Positions 26,302 through 34,971 are shown, counted from the first letter of the stretch. The stretch: DNA of 64,000 bases from Plesiomonas sp051652165 (GCF_051652165.1 NZ_JBOFTR010000007.1:124001-188000), one strand, 5' to 3'. Notes: generated from the sequence alone by a model not told the origin. Program-made: numbers and translations.

Positions 26302-27106
26302 GCTTAGCTCCTTTGGTGATGGAGTGAATCACACAACCATTTAGGCCATGCGCATGATCATGATGATGTTGGTATACCGCTAATTTCTTTGGCAATTGCC
26401 CACTAAACATAGATAAAAATTCGGGATGATGCGAAATATGTTCGGGCGTGCCTGAACAGCAAATGTGCTGGTTAATACAGAGCACTTCATCCGTTTTTGC
26501 CATCACTAAATGCAGATCATGCGAAACCATCAGTACACCGCAACTGAGTGTATCGCGCAATACAGTAATCAGGTCGTACAGTGCCATTTGACCATTAACA
26601 TCAACACCTTGCATAGGTTCATCAAGTACTAAAATATCAGGTTGGTTGATTAATGCACGAGCTAGCAAAACCCGCTGTGTTTCACCGCCAGAGAGTTTTT
26701 GCATAGGCTGATCAAGTAAATGAAGTGCTTTGACTTGTGAAAGAACCGTAGAGATATCACTTAGATGGCCATTTTTTTTCAATGAAAGAAAGCGTTTGAC
26801 AGTCAGCGGAAGAGTAGTGTCAAGGTGTAATTTCTGTGGAACATAACCAATTTTTAACCCATTTTTACGAATGACGTGGCCTGCTGATGGGGTAATTAAA
26901 CCTAAAACGGTACGAACCAGTGTTGATTTTCCAGCCCCATTTGGCCCTAAAAGCGTAATGATTTTTTTCTTATGGATGGCGAGTGAAATATTCTTGAGTA
27001 CCGTTTTATCACCAAAAATGACATTGATATTCTTAAGCTCAATCAAAGCAGAAGAGGGTTCAACCGTATTTGGTATGGCTGAGTGGGATAGAGTTGATTG
27101 CGACAT
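26294..27106 (-). CDS. znuC: Zinc ABC transporter ATPase
   Basis: ATPase that drives zinc uptake through ZnuB. Walker A GPNGAGKST, signature LSGGETQRVLLARAL, Walker B ILVLDEP and the H-loop MVSHDLHLVMAKTDEV are all present. The C-terminal His-rich YQHHHDHAHG is typical of ZnuC and may sense zinc. The frame opens at a TTG (27163) that almost touches the Zur box. ATG 27106 gives 270 residues, about 20 more than E. coli; its Shine-Dalgarno is weak. Confidence 0.95.
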   Translation of the reverse strand: MSQSTLSHSAIPNTVEPSSALIELKNINVIFGDKTVLKNISLAIHKKKIITLLGPNGAGKSTLVRTVLGLITPSAGHVIRKNGLKIGYVPQKLHLDTTLPLTVKRFLSLKKNGHLSDISTVLSQVKALHLLDQPMQKLSGGETQRVLLARALINQPDILVLDEPMQGVDVNGQMALYDLITVLRDTLSCGVLMVSHDLHLVMAKTDEVLCINQHICCSGTPEHISHHPEFLSMFSGQLPKKLAVYQHHHDHAHGLNGCVIHSITKGAKHD

Positions 27107-27168
27107 AATAGGCGTTAAACCAGTGCTCCTGAAAAAGGATGCATAAAGGGAATTTATCTTCAAAAGAT

Positions 27169-27188
27169 GTAATGTTATATTATAACAC
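27169..27188. promoter_or_regulatory. Zur box between znuC and znuA
   Basis: GTAATGTTATATTATAACAC is a near-palindrome that closely resembles the enterobacterial Zur operator (GAAATGTTATANTATAACATTTC type). It lies in the divergent znuC-znuA interval, 31 bases before the znuA ATG. With zinc, Zur would repress both transcripts from here. Confidence 0.85.
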
Positions 27189-27218
27189 CAGCATTCCGGC
27201 TAGAGCAGAGATTTTTGT

Positions 27219-28238
27219 ATGATTAAGCGAATTTGTCTACTAAGTTTACTATTACTCCCTACATTTCATGCAGCAGCGTATGTACTCACGTCAGTAAAAC
27301 CGTTAGGTTTTATCGCTTCAGCCATTTCTGATGGTATAACGACAACAGAAGTCTTGTTGCCTAATGGCGCTTCACCGCATGATTATGCACTACGACCTTC
27401 TGATATTCAGCGTATTCAGGGTGCTGATTTGGTGGTGTGGGTAGGTAGTGATATGGAGTCTTTTTTAGTGAAGCCACTCGCGAAAAAAGACAGTGCACAA
27501 CAAATTCAGATAAAAACATTGCCATCAGTCATACCACTTTTACATGATGATGACGATAATAAGACTAGAGCAAAAAAAGATGCTGATGTTAAAGAGACTA
27601 TCAAGCCTCATTTTACTGATCAAAATAGCATTGGCTCTCATGATAAGCATAAACATGCAGACATTAACAAAGTGGATGAACATCGTATATATCCAGATAA
27701 TCATGATGGGCACAATCATGGTTCAGTTGATTTACATGTCTGGATGTCACCTTCGATTGCTTTGTATACAGCCGTTGCAATTCATGATCATTTATTGGAA
27801 CTTTTTCCAGAACAAAAAGACAAATTAGATGCCAACCTTCAAGATTTTAAAATGCAAATTGCGCATTTACCTGAAAAAGTTGGTAGCATACTCCGCCCAG
27901 TTCAGAATAATGCGTATATTGTGTTTCATGATGGGTATGGGTACTTTGAGTCTTTTGCCAATTTACGTAACGTTGGGCACTTCACGGTAAATCCTGAAGT
28001 TGCGCCTGGAGCTAGAACGTTAAAGGAAATTAAGCAAAAAATTCAGCAGCAAAACGTGACTTGTGTTTTTACAGAGCCTCAGTTTAGGCCTTCGGTGGTT
28101 AATGCTGTGACTCGGGGAACGCTTGTCAATATTGGCACGCTTGATCCTCTCGGTGAGAAGGTTTCTCTCAGTAAGGACAGCTATATTCAATTTCTTGAGC
28201 AGCTTTCTCGACAATACGCGAGCTGCTTAAAAAAATAA
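27219..28238 (+). CDS. znuA: Periplasmic zinc-binding protein
   Basis: Captures periplasmic Zn(II) and delivers it to ZnuBC. 339 residues with signal peptide MIKRICLLSLLLLPTFHAAA and start of the mature chain YVLTSVKPLGFIASAISDG. Zinc ligands are expected in PNGASPHDYALRPSD (His), VDLHVWMSPS (His) and VFHDGYGYFE (His). The acidic, His-rich loop between about residues 108 and 168 (HDDDDNK, HDKHKHAD, HDGHNHG) is long, as in enteric ZnuA. It is divergent from znuC and followed 20 bases later by mepM. Confidence 0.96.
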   Translation: MIKRICLLSLLLLPTFHAAAYVLTSVKPLGFIASAISDGITTTEVLLPNGASPHDYALRPSDIQRIQGADLVVWVGSDMESFLVKPLAKKDSAQQIQIKTLPSVIPLLHDDDDNKTRAKKDADVKETIKPHFTDQNSIGSHDKHKHADINKVDEHRIYPDNHDGHNHGSVDLHVWMSPSIALYTAVAIHDHLLELFPEQKDKLDANLQDFKMQIAHLPEKVGSILRPVQNNAYIVFHDGYGYFESFANLRNVGHFTVNPEVAPGARTLKEIKQKIQQQNVTCVFTEPQFRPSVVNAVTRGTLVNIGTLDPLGEKVSLSKDSYIQFLEQLSRQYASCLKK

Positions 28239-28257
28239 AAAAAATTGAGGTAACAAA

Positions 28258-29583
28258 GTGCAAGAATTTGTCAGGTCTGTCTCACTAGCTCTCAACAGCC
28301 TGCCACGATTACATAAAATGCTTTTAGGGATGCTCACGGTGCTGACATTAACTGTTGCAACGTGGGATCCTGTATTGCATCACAACTCGTCGTTAATGCG
28401 AGAAGTGCCGCTGGATGATATTGAGACACAGCGGATATTACAGCCGGAAGCCAGTGAACCATTAGATCAGGTCATGCCTAATGATGCGCCTGAACTTGAG
28501 CCAGAGAAAGATGATCTGGATCAAAAAATGGAAGAGGCGGTACACGAGCATACAGTAGAGAGCGGTGAAACCCTCGGCAGTATTTTAACGCAATACGGTA
28601 TTGATATATCGGATATTCATGCACTGACCAAAAGTAATCCTGAAGTACAAAAGCTGGGTATTGGTCAAGAGTTATCGTGGAAGTTGACAGATGACGGAGC
28701 TTTACAACAGCTCAGTTGGATTGTGAATAACCGTGATACTCGCGTTTATGATCGTAGTGCTAATGGTACGTATAAGCGTACAGTACAAACAATGCAAGGT
28801 GTGTGGAAAAATGACCGTGTTACTGGAACGGTTAATGGTAGCTTTGTAACCAGTGCAAAAGCAGCAGGCTTGTCTACCCGTGAAATTCAACAAGTAACAA
28901 AAGCACTGCAATGGCAGATTGATTTTCGTAAGCTTAAAAAGGGTGACAAATTTAGTGTATTGATGTCACGTGAGTTTCTTGATGGCAAAGTAACCGGTTC
29001 AGGTGAGGTAAAAGCGGTTCGTTTGAATACAGCAAGTAAAGATTACTATGCAATTCAAGCAGAAGATGGCCGTTTTTATAACCGAGAGGGCTCTGGTTTA
29101 GCGAAAGGTTTTTCTCGTTTACCAACATTAAAGCAGCTTCGTGTGTCATCTAATTTTAATCCACACCGCTTACATCCAATAACAAAGCGTGTTGCACCAC
29201 ATAATGGAATCGATTTTGCTGCGCCAATTGGAACACCCGTTTTGTCTATTGGTGATGGTGAAGTTGTGAAAGCGGGTTATCATCCTTATGCGGGTAATTA
29301 TGTTGTGATTCGTTTAGGACGACAGTATCAGACTCGCTTTTTACATTTGAGCAAACTGTTGGTGAAGCAGGGGCAGAAAGTGAAAAAAGGTGATCGTGTA
29401 GCACTTTCTGGCAATACTGGCCGCTCAACAGGCCCGCATCTTCACTATGAATTTTTGCTTAATGGCCGTGCAGTTGATCCATTAAAAGTGAAACTGCCAA
29501 TGTCTGATGGGCTTGCAGGTAAAGATCGACGTTCCTTCTTGGCAAGAACAAAAGAGTTTTTACCACAGTTAACCCTTGATTAA
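28258..29583 (+). CDS. mepM: Murein DD-endopeptidase MepM
   Basis: Cleaves D-Ala-mDAP crosslinks to let peptidoglycan grow. 441 residues against 440 in E. coli. An N-terminal membrane anchor (LHKMLLGMLTVLTLTVATWD) is followed by a LysM-like segment, EHTVESGETLGSILTQYGI, near residue 96. The C-terminal M23 peptidase domain has zinc ligands in HPITKRVAPHNGIDFAAP and GPHLHYEFLLNGRAVDP. The start is GTG 28258 after GAGG. It follows znuA as in E. coli, but lpxM, its usual downstream neighbour there, is replaced by fur. Confidence 0.95.
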   Translation: MQEFVRSVSLALNSLPRLHKMLLGMLTVLTLTVATWDPVLHHNSSLMREVPLDDIETQRILQPEASEPLDQVMPNDAPELEPEKDDLDQKMEEAVHEHTVESGETLGSILTQYGIDISDIHALTKSNPEVQKLGIGQELSWKLTDDGALQQLSWIVNNRDTRVYDRSANGTYKRTVQTMQGVWKNDRVTGTVNGSFVTSAKAAGLSTREIQQVTKALQWQIDFRKLKKGDKFSVLMSREFLDGKVTGSGEVKAVRLNTASKDYYAIQAEDGRFYNREGSGLAKGFSRLPTLKQLRVSSNFNPHRLHPITKRVAPHNGIDFAAPIGTPVLSIGDGEVVKAGYHPYAGNYVVIRLGRQYQTRFLHLSKLLVKQGQKVKKGDRVALSGNTGRSTGPHLHYEFLLNGRAVDPLKVKLPMSDGLAGKDRRSFLARTKEFLPQLTLD

Positions 29584-29597
29584 GTAGATATATTTCT

Positions 29598-29666
29598 CTA
29601 CCCGCTATGTTCTTAGTGGGTAGAAATAAAAAAAGCAGTGCAATGAATAATTGCGCTGCTTTTTTA
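29598..29666 (+). terminator. Double hairpin terminator after mepM
   Basis: CTACCC/GGGTAG (29598-29623) is followed by GCAGTGCAAT/ATTGCGCTGC (29635-29659) and TTTTTT. The second hairpin is a good intrinsic terminator; the first may stabilise the 3' end. Confidence 0.88.
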
Positions 29667-29744
29667 TCTGGTAACTGCTTTTCTGTGTTTTTAGTTACTT
29701 ATTCGCTATATGCGATAAGTAAAGTACGAGCAAGTTTATTTGTA

Positions 29745-30191
29745 TTATTTAAGATCATGCTGGGTTGGGTCTTGTCGACAATCGCCATCAGCACAGTGCC
29801 CATACATATATAAACTATGGTTAGTTAGCCGAATCCCATAACGGCTAGCAATTTCTTTTTGACGCTGTTCAATGAAGTCATCACTAAATTCAATTACTTT
29901 TCCGCAATCTAAACAGATTAAGTGATCATGATGATGTTGTTGAGTTAGCTCAAAAACAGATTTTCCGCCTTCAAAGTTATGGCGGCTAACAATTCCTGCA
30001 TCATCAAATTGGTTAAGAACACGATAAACTGTCGCTAAACCAATCTCTTCGCCCACATCGATTAGCTTTTTATATAAGTCTTCGGCGCTGATGTGTTGGC
30101 AATTGCCGGTTTGCAACAATTCAAGAATTTTAAGGCGTGGCAAAGTGACTTTAAGCCCCGCTTTTTTTAGCGCAGTGTTGTTATCTGTCAT
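29745..30191 (-). CDS. fur: Ferric uptake regulator Fur
   Basis: Iron-sensing repressor of siderophore and iron-uptake genes. 148 residues, same as E. coli, and nearly identical: MTDNNTALKKAGLKVTLPRLKILE, the recognition helix region GLATVYRVLNQFDDAGIV, metal-site HHHDHLICLDCGKVIEFSD and the second Cys pair GHCADGDC. In E. coli fur is beside fldA; here it stands alone between mepM and mgtA, facing mepM. A short open frame overlaps its start (see 30181-30237). No clear Fur box is visible upstream. Confidence 0.98.
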   Translation of the reverse strand: MTDNNTALKKAGLKVTLPRLKILELLQTGNCQHISAEDLYKKLIDVGEEIGLATVYRVLNQFDDAGIVSRHNFEGGKSVFELTQQHHHDHLICLDCGKVIEFSDDFIEQRQKEIASRYGIRLTNHSLYMYGHCADGDCRQDPTQHDLK

Positions 30192-30237
30192 ATATCCAGC
30201 GTTCCTGATTTTTATAGCCGAGGCAGAGGTAATCCAT
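30181..30237 (-). CDS. Candidate uof-like leader ORF overlapping the fur start
   Basis: An 18-codon frame, MDYLCLGYKNQERWIYDR, ends with TAA inside the third and fourth codons of fur. E. coli fur has a small upstream ORF (uof) that couples fur translation and is the RyhB target. Position and overlap fit such a role, but there is no clear Shine-Dalgarno and I do not recognise the peptide, so this is a suggestion only. Confidence 0.3.
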   Translation of the reverse strand: MDYLCLGYKNQERWIYDR

Positions 30238-30574
30238 GCCGGAGTAAAAATGATCTTGTCAGGTATTATAAGAGTTGCTCGATCAACTTAAAACCGTTAA
30301 ATCTGCCCTGTTTTGTTTAAATCAGAGAGCACAGTATGTCAGCATCCCTACAATAAGCACTGTTTGCAGAATAAACCGAGAGTTATTTCACGTTAGCTCT
30401 GTTGCTGTTATATCGTGCATAAGAGAGATAAGGCTATGATTATACCTTTATGAATTATAAGGTTATGCATATTGATACCAAATAAGCTTTCAATCAAGCT
30501 AAGTTGCAGGAGGCGCTCACGTTGATGAGCGCGTTCCCGCAATAAACGTTGTGTATTGGTGTAAAATCTACTGA
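30238..30574. other. Non-coding gap fur-mgtA
   Basis: About 340 bases. It holds a TATAAT on the fur strand (about 30265-30270), a plausible fur -10 without a good -35. Near 30512-30530, GCGCTCA/TGAGCGC forms a GC-rich hairpin that could end mgtA transcription; it has no T run. No gene is seen. Confidence 0.45.
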
Positions 30575-33346
30575 TTAATGAACAAACCAGCGTTTCACGG
30601 TTTGAGTCAGTACCATATACCCGCTGAGGATGAGTAATAGCCACGGGAAGTAGCTTAAAGGAAGTGCTTCAAGCTGTAAGTACGGTGCCAACGGTGAAAA
30701 GACTAGCCCGATACCCACAACGACAACAACCATTGTCATTACCATTAAAATCCACGATGGCCGGCTTTGTAGGAATGGGATCTTACGGGTACGGATCATA
30801 TGCACAATCAATGTTTGTGATAACAACCCTTCGACAAACCAGCCAGACTGGAACAGAGTTTGTGCACCCACGTTATCGGCTTTGAACACATACCACATCA
30901 GACAATAGGTCAAAACATCAAAGATAGAGCTGATTGGGCCGAAAAATAGCATAAACTTGCCGAGTTCATCTGTATTCCAGCGTTGCGGAGTTGTCAGCTG
31001 ATCGTCATCGACATTATCAAATGGAATGGCCACTTGTGAGATATCGTATAGCAGATTTTGGATCAGTAAATGAATGGGTAGCATCGGTAAAAAGGGCAGA
31101 AATGCACTGGCAACCAGTACACTAAAAACATTACCAAAATTCGAGCTGGCTGTGATTTTAATGTACTTCAGCATGTTGGCAAATGTTTTGCGCCCTTCAA
31201 GAACCCCCTGTTCGAGTACCATCAAGCTTTTTTCCAGCAAAATAATATCAGCCGCTTCTTTGGCAATATCAACCGCTGAATCAACCGAAATACCAATATC
31301 AGCAGCGTGCAGTGCAGGGGCATCATTAATGCCATCGCCCATAAAACCAACCACATGGCCCTCTGCCCGCAGAGTTTGCACTATCCTCTCTTTGTGCAGG
31401 GGTGTGAGTTTGGCAAAGACGGTGGTATTTGTGACGGCGCTGGCCAGCTCTACGTCACTGAGCTGATCAACGTGTGTTCCGAGTAAAATACTTCCGGCAT
31501 CAAGCCCAACATCGTGGCACACTTTTGCGGCAACCAGTTCATTATCACCAGTCAAGATTTTTACCTGTATGCCGTTGGCCTTTAATGCAGAGAGAGCTGG
31601 AGCTGTGGTCTCTTTTGGGGGATCGAGAAAAGCAATGTAGCCTTCCAAAATCAACTCATACTCATCGGTAACACTGTATTGCTCACTGTGATCAACTAAC
31701 GTTTTACTGGCAACGGCAACAACGCGCAGCCCTTGTTGATTAAGATCACGGGTAATAGTGCGCACCGCCTCAAGACGATCACCAGAAAGTGAAACCACCT
31801 CTTCGTTAATACGCGCATGCGTACAGACTGCAAGGATCTCTTCAAGTGCGCCTTTACAAATAAGCTCATCTGGCCCATTTGTTGCGCGAACCACAACCGA
31901 CATACGGCGACGCTCAAAATCAAACGGGATTTCATCTACTTTGTGCAGACCAAGCCCAAGCCCCAAATCAAGGCCGGTCACCGCCAGATTTTTATCTGCC
32001 CCTTTTTCCAGCACCGCAACATCCAGCAGATTTTTCAGGCCGGTTTGATAGTAACTGTTTAACCACGCATAACGCAGAACTTGTTCACACGGCTTGCCTT
32101 CAATATCTGTGTAGCGTTCAAGAACGATCTTATCCTGAGTGAGGGTTCCGGTTTTATCGGTACAGAGTACATCCATTGCACCAAAGTTTTGGATTGCATC
32201 AAGACGCTTGACGATTACCTTCTGCTTTGACAGCTTAACTGCACCTCTTGCCAGTGTTGATGTGACGATCATTGGCAGCATTTCAGGGGTCAGGCCGACA
32301 GCAACAGAGAGTGCAAACAGCGCCGCTTCCCACCAGTCACCTTTGGTAAAACCGTTGATCAGCAAAACAACCGGTGTCATCACCAGCATAAAGCGGATTA
32401 ATAGCCAGCTGACTTTGCTTAAACCGGTTTGAAAGGCATTCGGTTCATCATGTTGACGAATAACCCGCTCGGCAAGAGTACCAAAATAGGTATTTTTTCC
32501 GGTACCGATAACCACAGCAATAGCCGTACCGCTGACTACGTTAGTTCCCATAAAGCAGAGATTTTCACGCTGAAGAGGATCATGCATGTTGTTTTCTGCT
32601 GAACTATCAAGCTGTTGGCCAATTTGCGGGTTAGAAGGTGATTCATGATAGCGCAGTACTGATTTTTCAACTGGAATAGACTCACCGGTTAAAGAGGCTT
32701 GGCTTATAAACAGATCTTTCGCTTTGATAATGCAAAGATCTGCGGGGATCATATCGCCGGCAGAGAGTTTTACAATATCACCGGGTACCAGTTGTGACAT
32801 CGGGATCTCTTGCTGGCTGCTGTAGCCGGTGAGATCATCACTTCGGATCACGGTCGCGGCATTTGAGACCATCGCCTTGAGCTTGTCAGCCGCTTTATTT
32901 GAACGCGATTCCTGAATAAAGTGCATAAAGGTTGAAATCAGCACCATAGTGGCGATAACAACAACTGCCTGTATATCTTCAGTGGCATACGAAATAATCG
33001 CTAACAGAGTGAGCAGCAGATTAAACGGGTTACGGTAGCAGTGCCACAGATGTTTCCACCACGGTAAAGCCGAGTGATCTTCGAGCATGTTTTCACCATA
33101 CTCAGCTTGTTTCTCACGAACTTCTTTCTCGGTTAACCCTTTCGGATGGCTTTTACAGCGTGTAAAGAGGGTACTTTCATCATAATCTGAATGGGTAAGA
33201 TAGTGCTGGGTAAGATGATCTGTGACCGGCTTTTGGGCTTTCCACTGCCGAGGGTGTGTTGGCAGTGAATCGCGGGCGACCAAGCGTCGCGGTAACTTAC
33301 GGGTTAAAAAAGAGACCAGTAGTGTTGGAATTTGATTAAATTGCAT
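30575..33346 (-). CDS. mgtA: Magnesium-transporting P-type ATPase MgtA
   Basis: P3-type ATPase that imports Mg(II) at the inner membrane under Mg limitation. 923 residues against 898 in E. coli. The phosphorylated Asp is in MDVLCTDKTGTLTQDK near residue 400, the actuator motif is SLTGES near 215, the nucleotide domain has ICKGALEEIL, and the hinge has MGDGINDAPALHAADIGI. About ten transmembrane helices are present. The ATG follows AAAGGTG. The long leader (to about 33675) carries an MgtL-like ORF and alternative hairpins under a PhoP-type promoter, the enterobacterial arrangement for mgtA. Confidence 0.96.
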   Translation of the reverse strand: MQFNQIPTLLVSFLTRKLPRRLVARDSLPTHPRQWKAQKPVTDHLTQHYLTHSDYDESTLFTRCKSHPKGLTEKEVREKQAEYGENMLEDHSALPWWKHLWHCYRNPFNLLLTLLAIISYATEDIQAVVVIATMVLISTFMHFIQESRSNKAADKLKAMVSNAATVIRSDDLTGYSSQQEIPMSQLVPGDIVKLSAGDMIPADLCIIKAKDLFISQASLTGESIPVEKSVLRYHESPSNPQIGQQLDSSAENNMHDPLQRENLCFMGTNVVSGTAIAVVIGTGKNTYFGTLAERVIRQHDEPNAFQTGLSKVSWLLIRFMLVMTPVVLLINGFTKGDWWEAALFALSVAVGLTPEMLPMIVTSTLARGAVKLSKQKVIVKRLDAIQNFGAMDVLCTDKTGTLTQDKIVLERYTDIEGKPCEQVLRYAWLNSYYQTGLKNLLDVAVLEKGADKNLAVTGLDLGLGLGLHKVDEIPFDFERRRMSVVVRATNGPDELICKGALEEILAVCTHARINEEVVSLSGDRLEAVRTITRDLNQQGLRVVAVASKTLVDHSEQYSVTDEYELILEGYIAFLDPPKETTAPALSALKANGIQVKILTGDNELVAAKVCHDVGLDAGSILLGTHVDQLSDVELASAVTNTTVFAKLTPLHKERIVQTLRAEGHVVGFMGDGINDAPALHAADIGISVDSAVDIAKEAADIILLEKSLMVLEQGVLEGRKTFANMLKYIKITASSNFGNVFSVLVASAFLPFLPMLPIHLLIQNLLYDISQVAIPFDNVDDDQLTTPQRWNTDELGKFMLFFGPISSIFDVLTYCLMWYVFKADNVGAQTLFQSGWFVEGLLSQTLIVHMIRTRKIPFLQSRPSWILMVMTMVVVVVGIGLVFSPLAPYLQLEALPLSYFPWLLLILSGYMVLTQTVKRWFVH

Positions 33347-33437
33347 AGGCTTGCACCTTTGTTACGCATGAGCATCAGGCTCAGGCTTGGCTAAAGGGTA
33401 TACAAGCAGAGAGTGCGAATGGATTCGTTTCGCTCTC

Positions 33438-33470
33438 TGTTGCCTGTCCGTGCGTTCCGGTCAGACAACA
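33438..33470 (-). promoter_or_regulatory. mgtA leader hairpin, alternative partner of the mgtL end
   Basis: On the minus strand TGTTGTCTGACCG pairs with CGGACAGGCAACA around a seven-base loop, with one mismatch. Part of its sequence (CCGGAACG) is also complementary to the end of the MgtL-like ORF (TGTTCCGG, 33492-33499). The two pairings exclude each other, as in the Mg- and proline-responsive mgtA leader of Salmonella and E. coli. Confidence 0.6.
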
Positions 33471-33487
33471 GAATGAACTGCACTGAT

Positions 33488-33541
33488 TTACCGGAACACA
33501 GTTGGTTGATATTGAACTAATACTGTGGGCGCTGGGTCCAT
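33488..33541 (-). CDS. mgtL: MgtL-like leader peptide of mgtA
   Basis: 17-codon ORF: MDPAPTVLVQYQPTVFR. E. coli MgtL is also 17 residues, begins M-E-P-D-P-T-P and ends L-F-R. The shared N-terminal proline pattern, equal length and terminal Phe-Arg make this a convincing homologue. It lies about 140 bases upstream of mgtA in the long leader. Translation of such leaders controls whether Rho stops transcription before mgtA when Mg(II) or proline is plentiful. Confidence 0.75.
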   Translation of the reverse strand: MDPAPTVLVQYQPTVFR

Positions 33542-33681
33542 ATTCGGTTTGGTTAACCTCCGGTGCAGTAAGATGACAAATCAATGATTTTGCCGTAGAA
33601 ATGATTTAATTATGTACATAAATCATACAAGAGAGACAAATGCATATTTTATTAATAAGCGATATATTATCTCTATAAGAG

Positions 33682-33716
33682 ATAGTACGCTTATTGAGGT
33701 AAACAAAGAATAAACC
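33682..33716 (-). promoter_or_regulatory. PhoP-box promoter of mgtA
   Basis: Read on the minus strand: GGTTTA, five bases (TTCTT), TGTTTA, then 12 bases, then TACTAT as -10. The direct GTTTA repeat with 5-base spacing, placed 12 bases before the -10, is exactly the PhoP box layout of the E. coli and Salmonella mgtA promoters. The start would be near 33675, giving a leader of about 330 nt. Confidence 0.85.
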
Positions 33717-34010
33717 GTGCTACAACGGCAATAAAAAGGGTGTACAAAATCACGTACAGTCAGGCTAACCACCTGAAGATAAAATATCAGGTTACAGCGG
33801 TGTGTTGATAACTGAAAAGTAGTGAGAAAACTATACGTTGAGCTAATGCTTAGATAAAACAATAAAAAGAGATAAACAAAAAAGAGAGAAAAGCAAAAGA
33901 GTGTAAAAAAACTTTGTTTACACAAGAATGGATGACTTTGTGCTAAAGGATAATGCTAAAAGAGCTCAACATTATCCACAATATTCGCAAGAAAAGTGTA
34001 TTAACAAAAG
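33717..34010. other. AT-rich gap upstream of the mgtA promoter
   Basis: About 290 bases, very A-rich on the plus strand. A 100-codon open frame on the minus strand runs across the PhoP box and has low-complexity Phe/Ser/Leu composition; I do not regard it as a gene. Nothing else is recognised. Confidence 0.5.
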
Positions 34011-34547
34011 TCAAACTGATGAAGGGACAAAAAATGCACTAGGCTCATCAACATAGACAGGTGCAGTATGACTGTAGGTTAAACCTAATTGAGTTAATAC
34101 ATTGATTGAGCGTATATTTTTAGGATCAGTAATACCAATAATTCGCGGCAATTTTAATTGTTGATAGCCATACTGTAAGCAGGCTTGTGCCGCTTCTTTT
34201 ACATAACCTTGGCTCTCATAAGGTTGCAGTATGGCATAACCGATGTCTACATCTTTTAGTTCAGGCCGTTTAATTAATCCACAAATACCAATGGGTTGTT
34301 GCGTGCGTGTCAGAACCATTTTATACAAACCAAACCCAAAAGTTTGATAGCTTTGTTGCGGGCCTTGTTCAATATAACTACAAGCTTGTTCGATATTACG
34401 CACTTGTTTATCACCAACATAACGTAAAAAACCATCATCATTAAGTAAGTCACAGATAAATTGCGCATCTGTATATGTTATGTATTCAATCTGTAACCGT
34501 GCTGTTTGGAGAAGCAACCCTGTATATTTTGATGTTTGGTTTTGCAT
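34011..34547 (-). CDS. GNAT family acetyltransferase
   Basis: 178 residues from the Met at 34547 (MQNQTSKYTGLLLQTARLQIEYIT), which has AAGAG eight bases upstream; the longer frame to 34703 adds an unlikely N-terminus. It resembles the RimJ/RimL-type Acetyltransf_3 group: substrate-side FICDLLNDDGFLRYVGD, central GICGLIKRPELKDVDIGYAI, acetyl-CoA loop YESQGYVKEAAQACLQYGYQQL, and closing NIRSINVLTQLGLTY. The substrate (ribosomal protein, small amine or antibiotic) cannot be told. It stands alone between mgtA and the lruC-like gene. Confidence 0.85.
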   Translation of the reverse strand: MQNQTSKYTGLLLQTARLQIEYITYTDAQFICDLLNDDGFLRYVGDKQVRNIEQACSYIEQGPQQSYQTFGFGLYKMVLTRTQQPIGICGLIKRPELKDVDIGYAILQPYESQGYVKEAAQACLQYGYQQLKLPRIIGITDPKNIRSINVLTQLGLTYSHTAPVYVDEPSAFFVPSSV

Positions 34548-34687
34548 CTTTATTCTCTTATCGTTTTCTGCTGTATGGTTTAATTTTGTTATAATTACAG
34601 TATTTCTACGTAAATAAAGAGCCTGATTGCACAATGTTATTTTTGTGACAAGAACTCTTAAAGCTTGATATGCATAATTGAGAAAAA

Positions 34688-34740
34688 ATGAATAATAGAG
34701 CATTAGATTACGGTGGTGTTATGCATTGTCTATTATTCAT
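34688..34740 (-). other. 12-bp inverted repeat, possible attenuator before the GNAT gene
   Basis: ATGAATAATAGA (34688-34699) and TCTATTATTCAT (34729-34740) are perfectly complementary with a 29-base loop; GCAT/ATGC can extend the stem inwards. On the minus strand it runs into TTTTTTCTC. It lies 140 bases upstream of the GNAT start, so it would either shield that gene or act in its leader. Confidence 0.5.
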
Positions 34741-34971
34741 CTTTTAGTCTCTATTAAGTGAAATATTACCATAACCGATGAATTTCTTTTAAGCCTCTTT
34801 TAGCAAGAGTAATAAAGAGAGAAAAAAGTAATCATGACATATTATATGGATCAAAAGAGAATAGAGTAAAAAGAAATAGGTGTTAAGGTTCAATGCATTA
34901 AGCATTAAATGCTATATGTGGGATAAAATTGATGACTTAGACTTAAGCAGATTGTTGATCCTCGTCTACGC

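Noticed and set aside
31074..32432. Plus-strand frames of 65-130 codons inside mgtA
   Set aside because: They are antisense shadows of a well-conserved P-type ATPase with no start signals.
33381..33584. 67-codon minus-strand frame in the mgtA leader
   Set aside because: It is in a different frame from the MgtL-like ORF and covers the structured leader; its composition looks random.
33623..33925. 100-codon minus-strand frame upstream of mgtA
   Set aside because: It is low-complexity Phe/Leu/Ser sequence that overlaps the PhoP box and -10 of mgtA.
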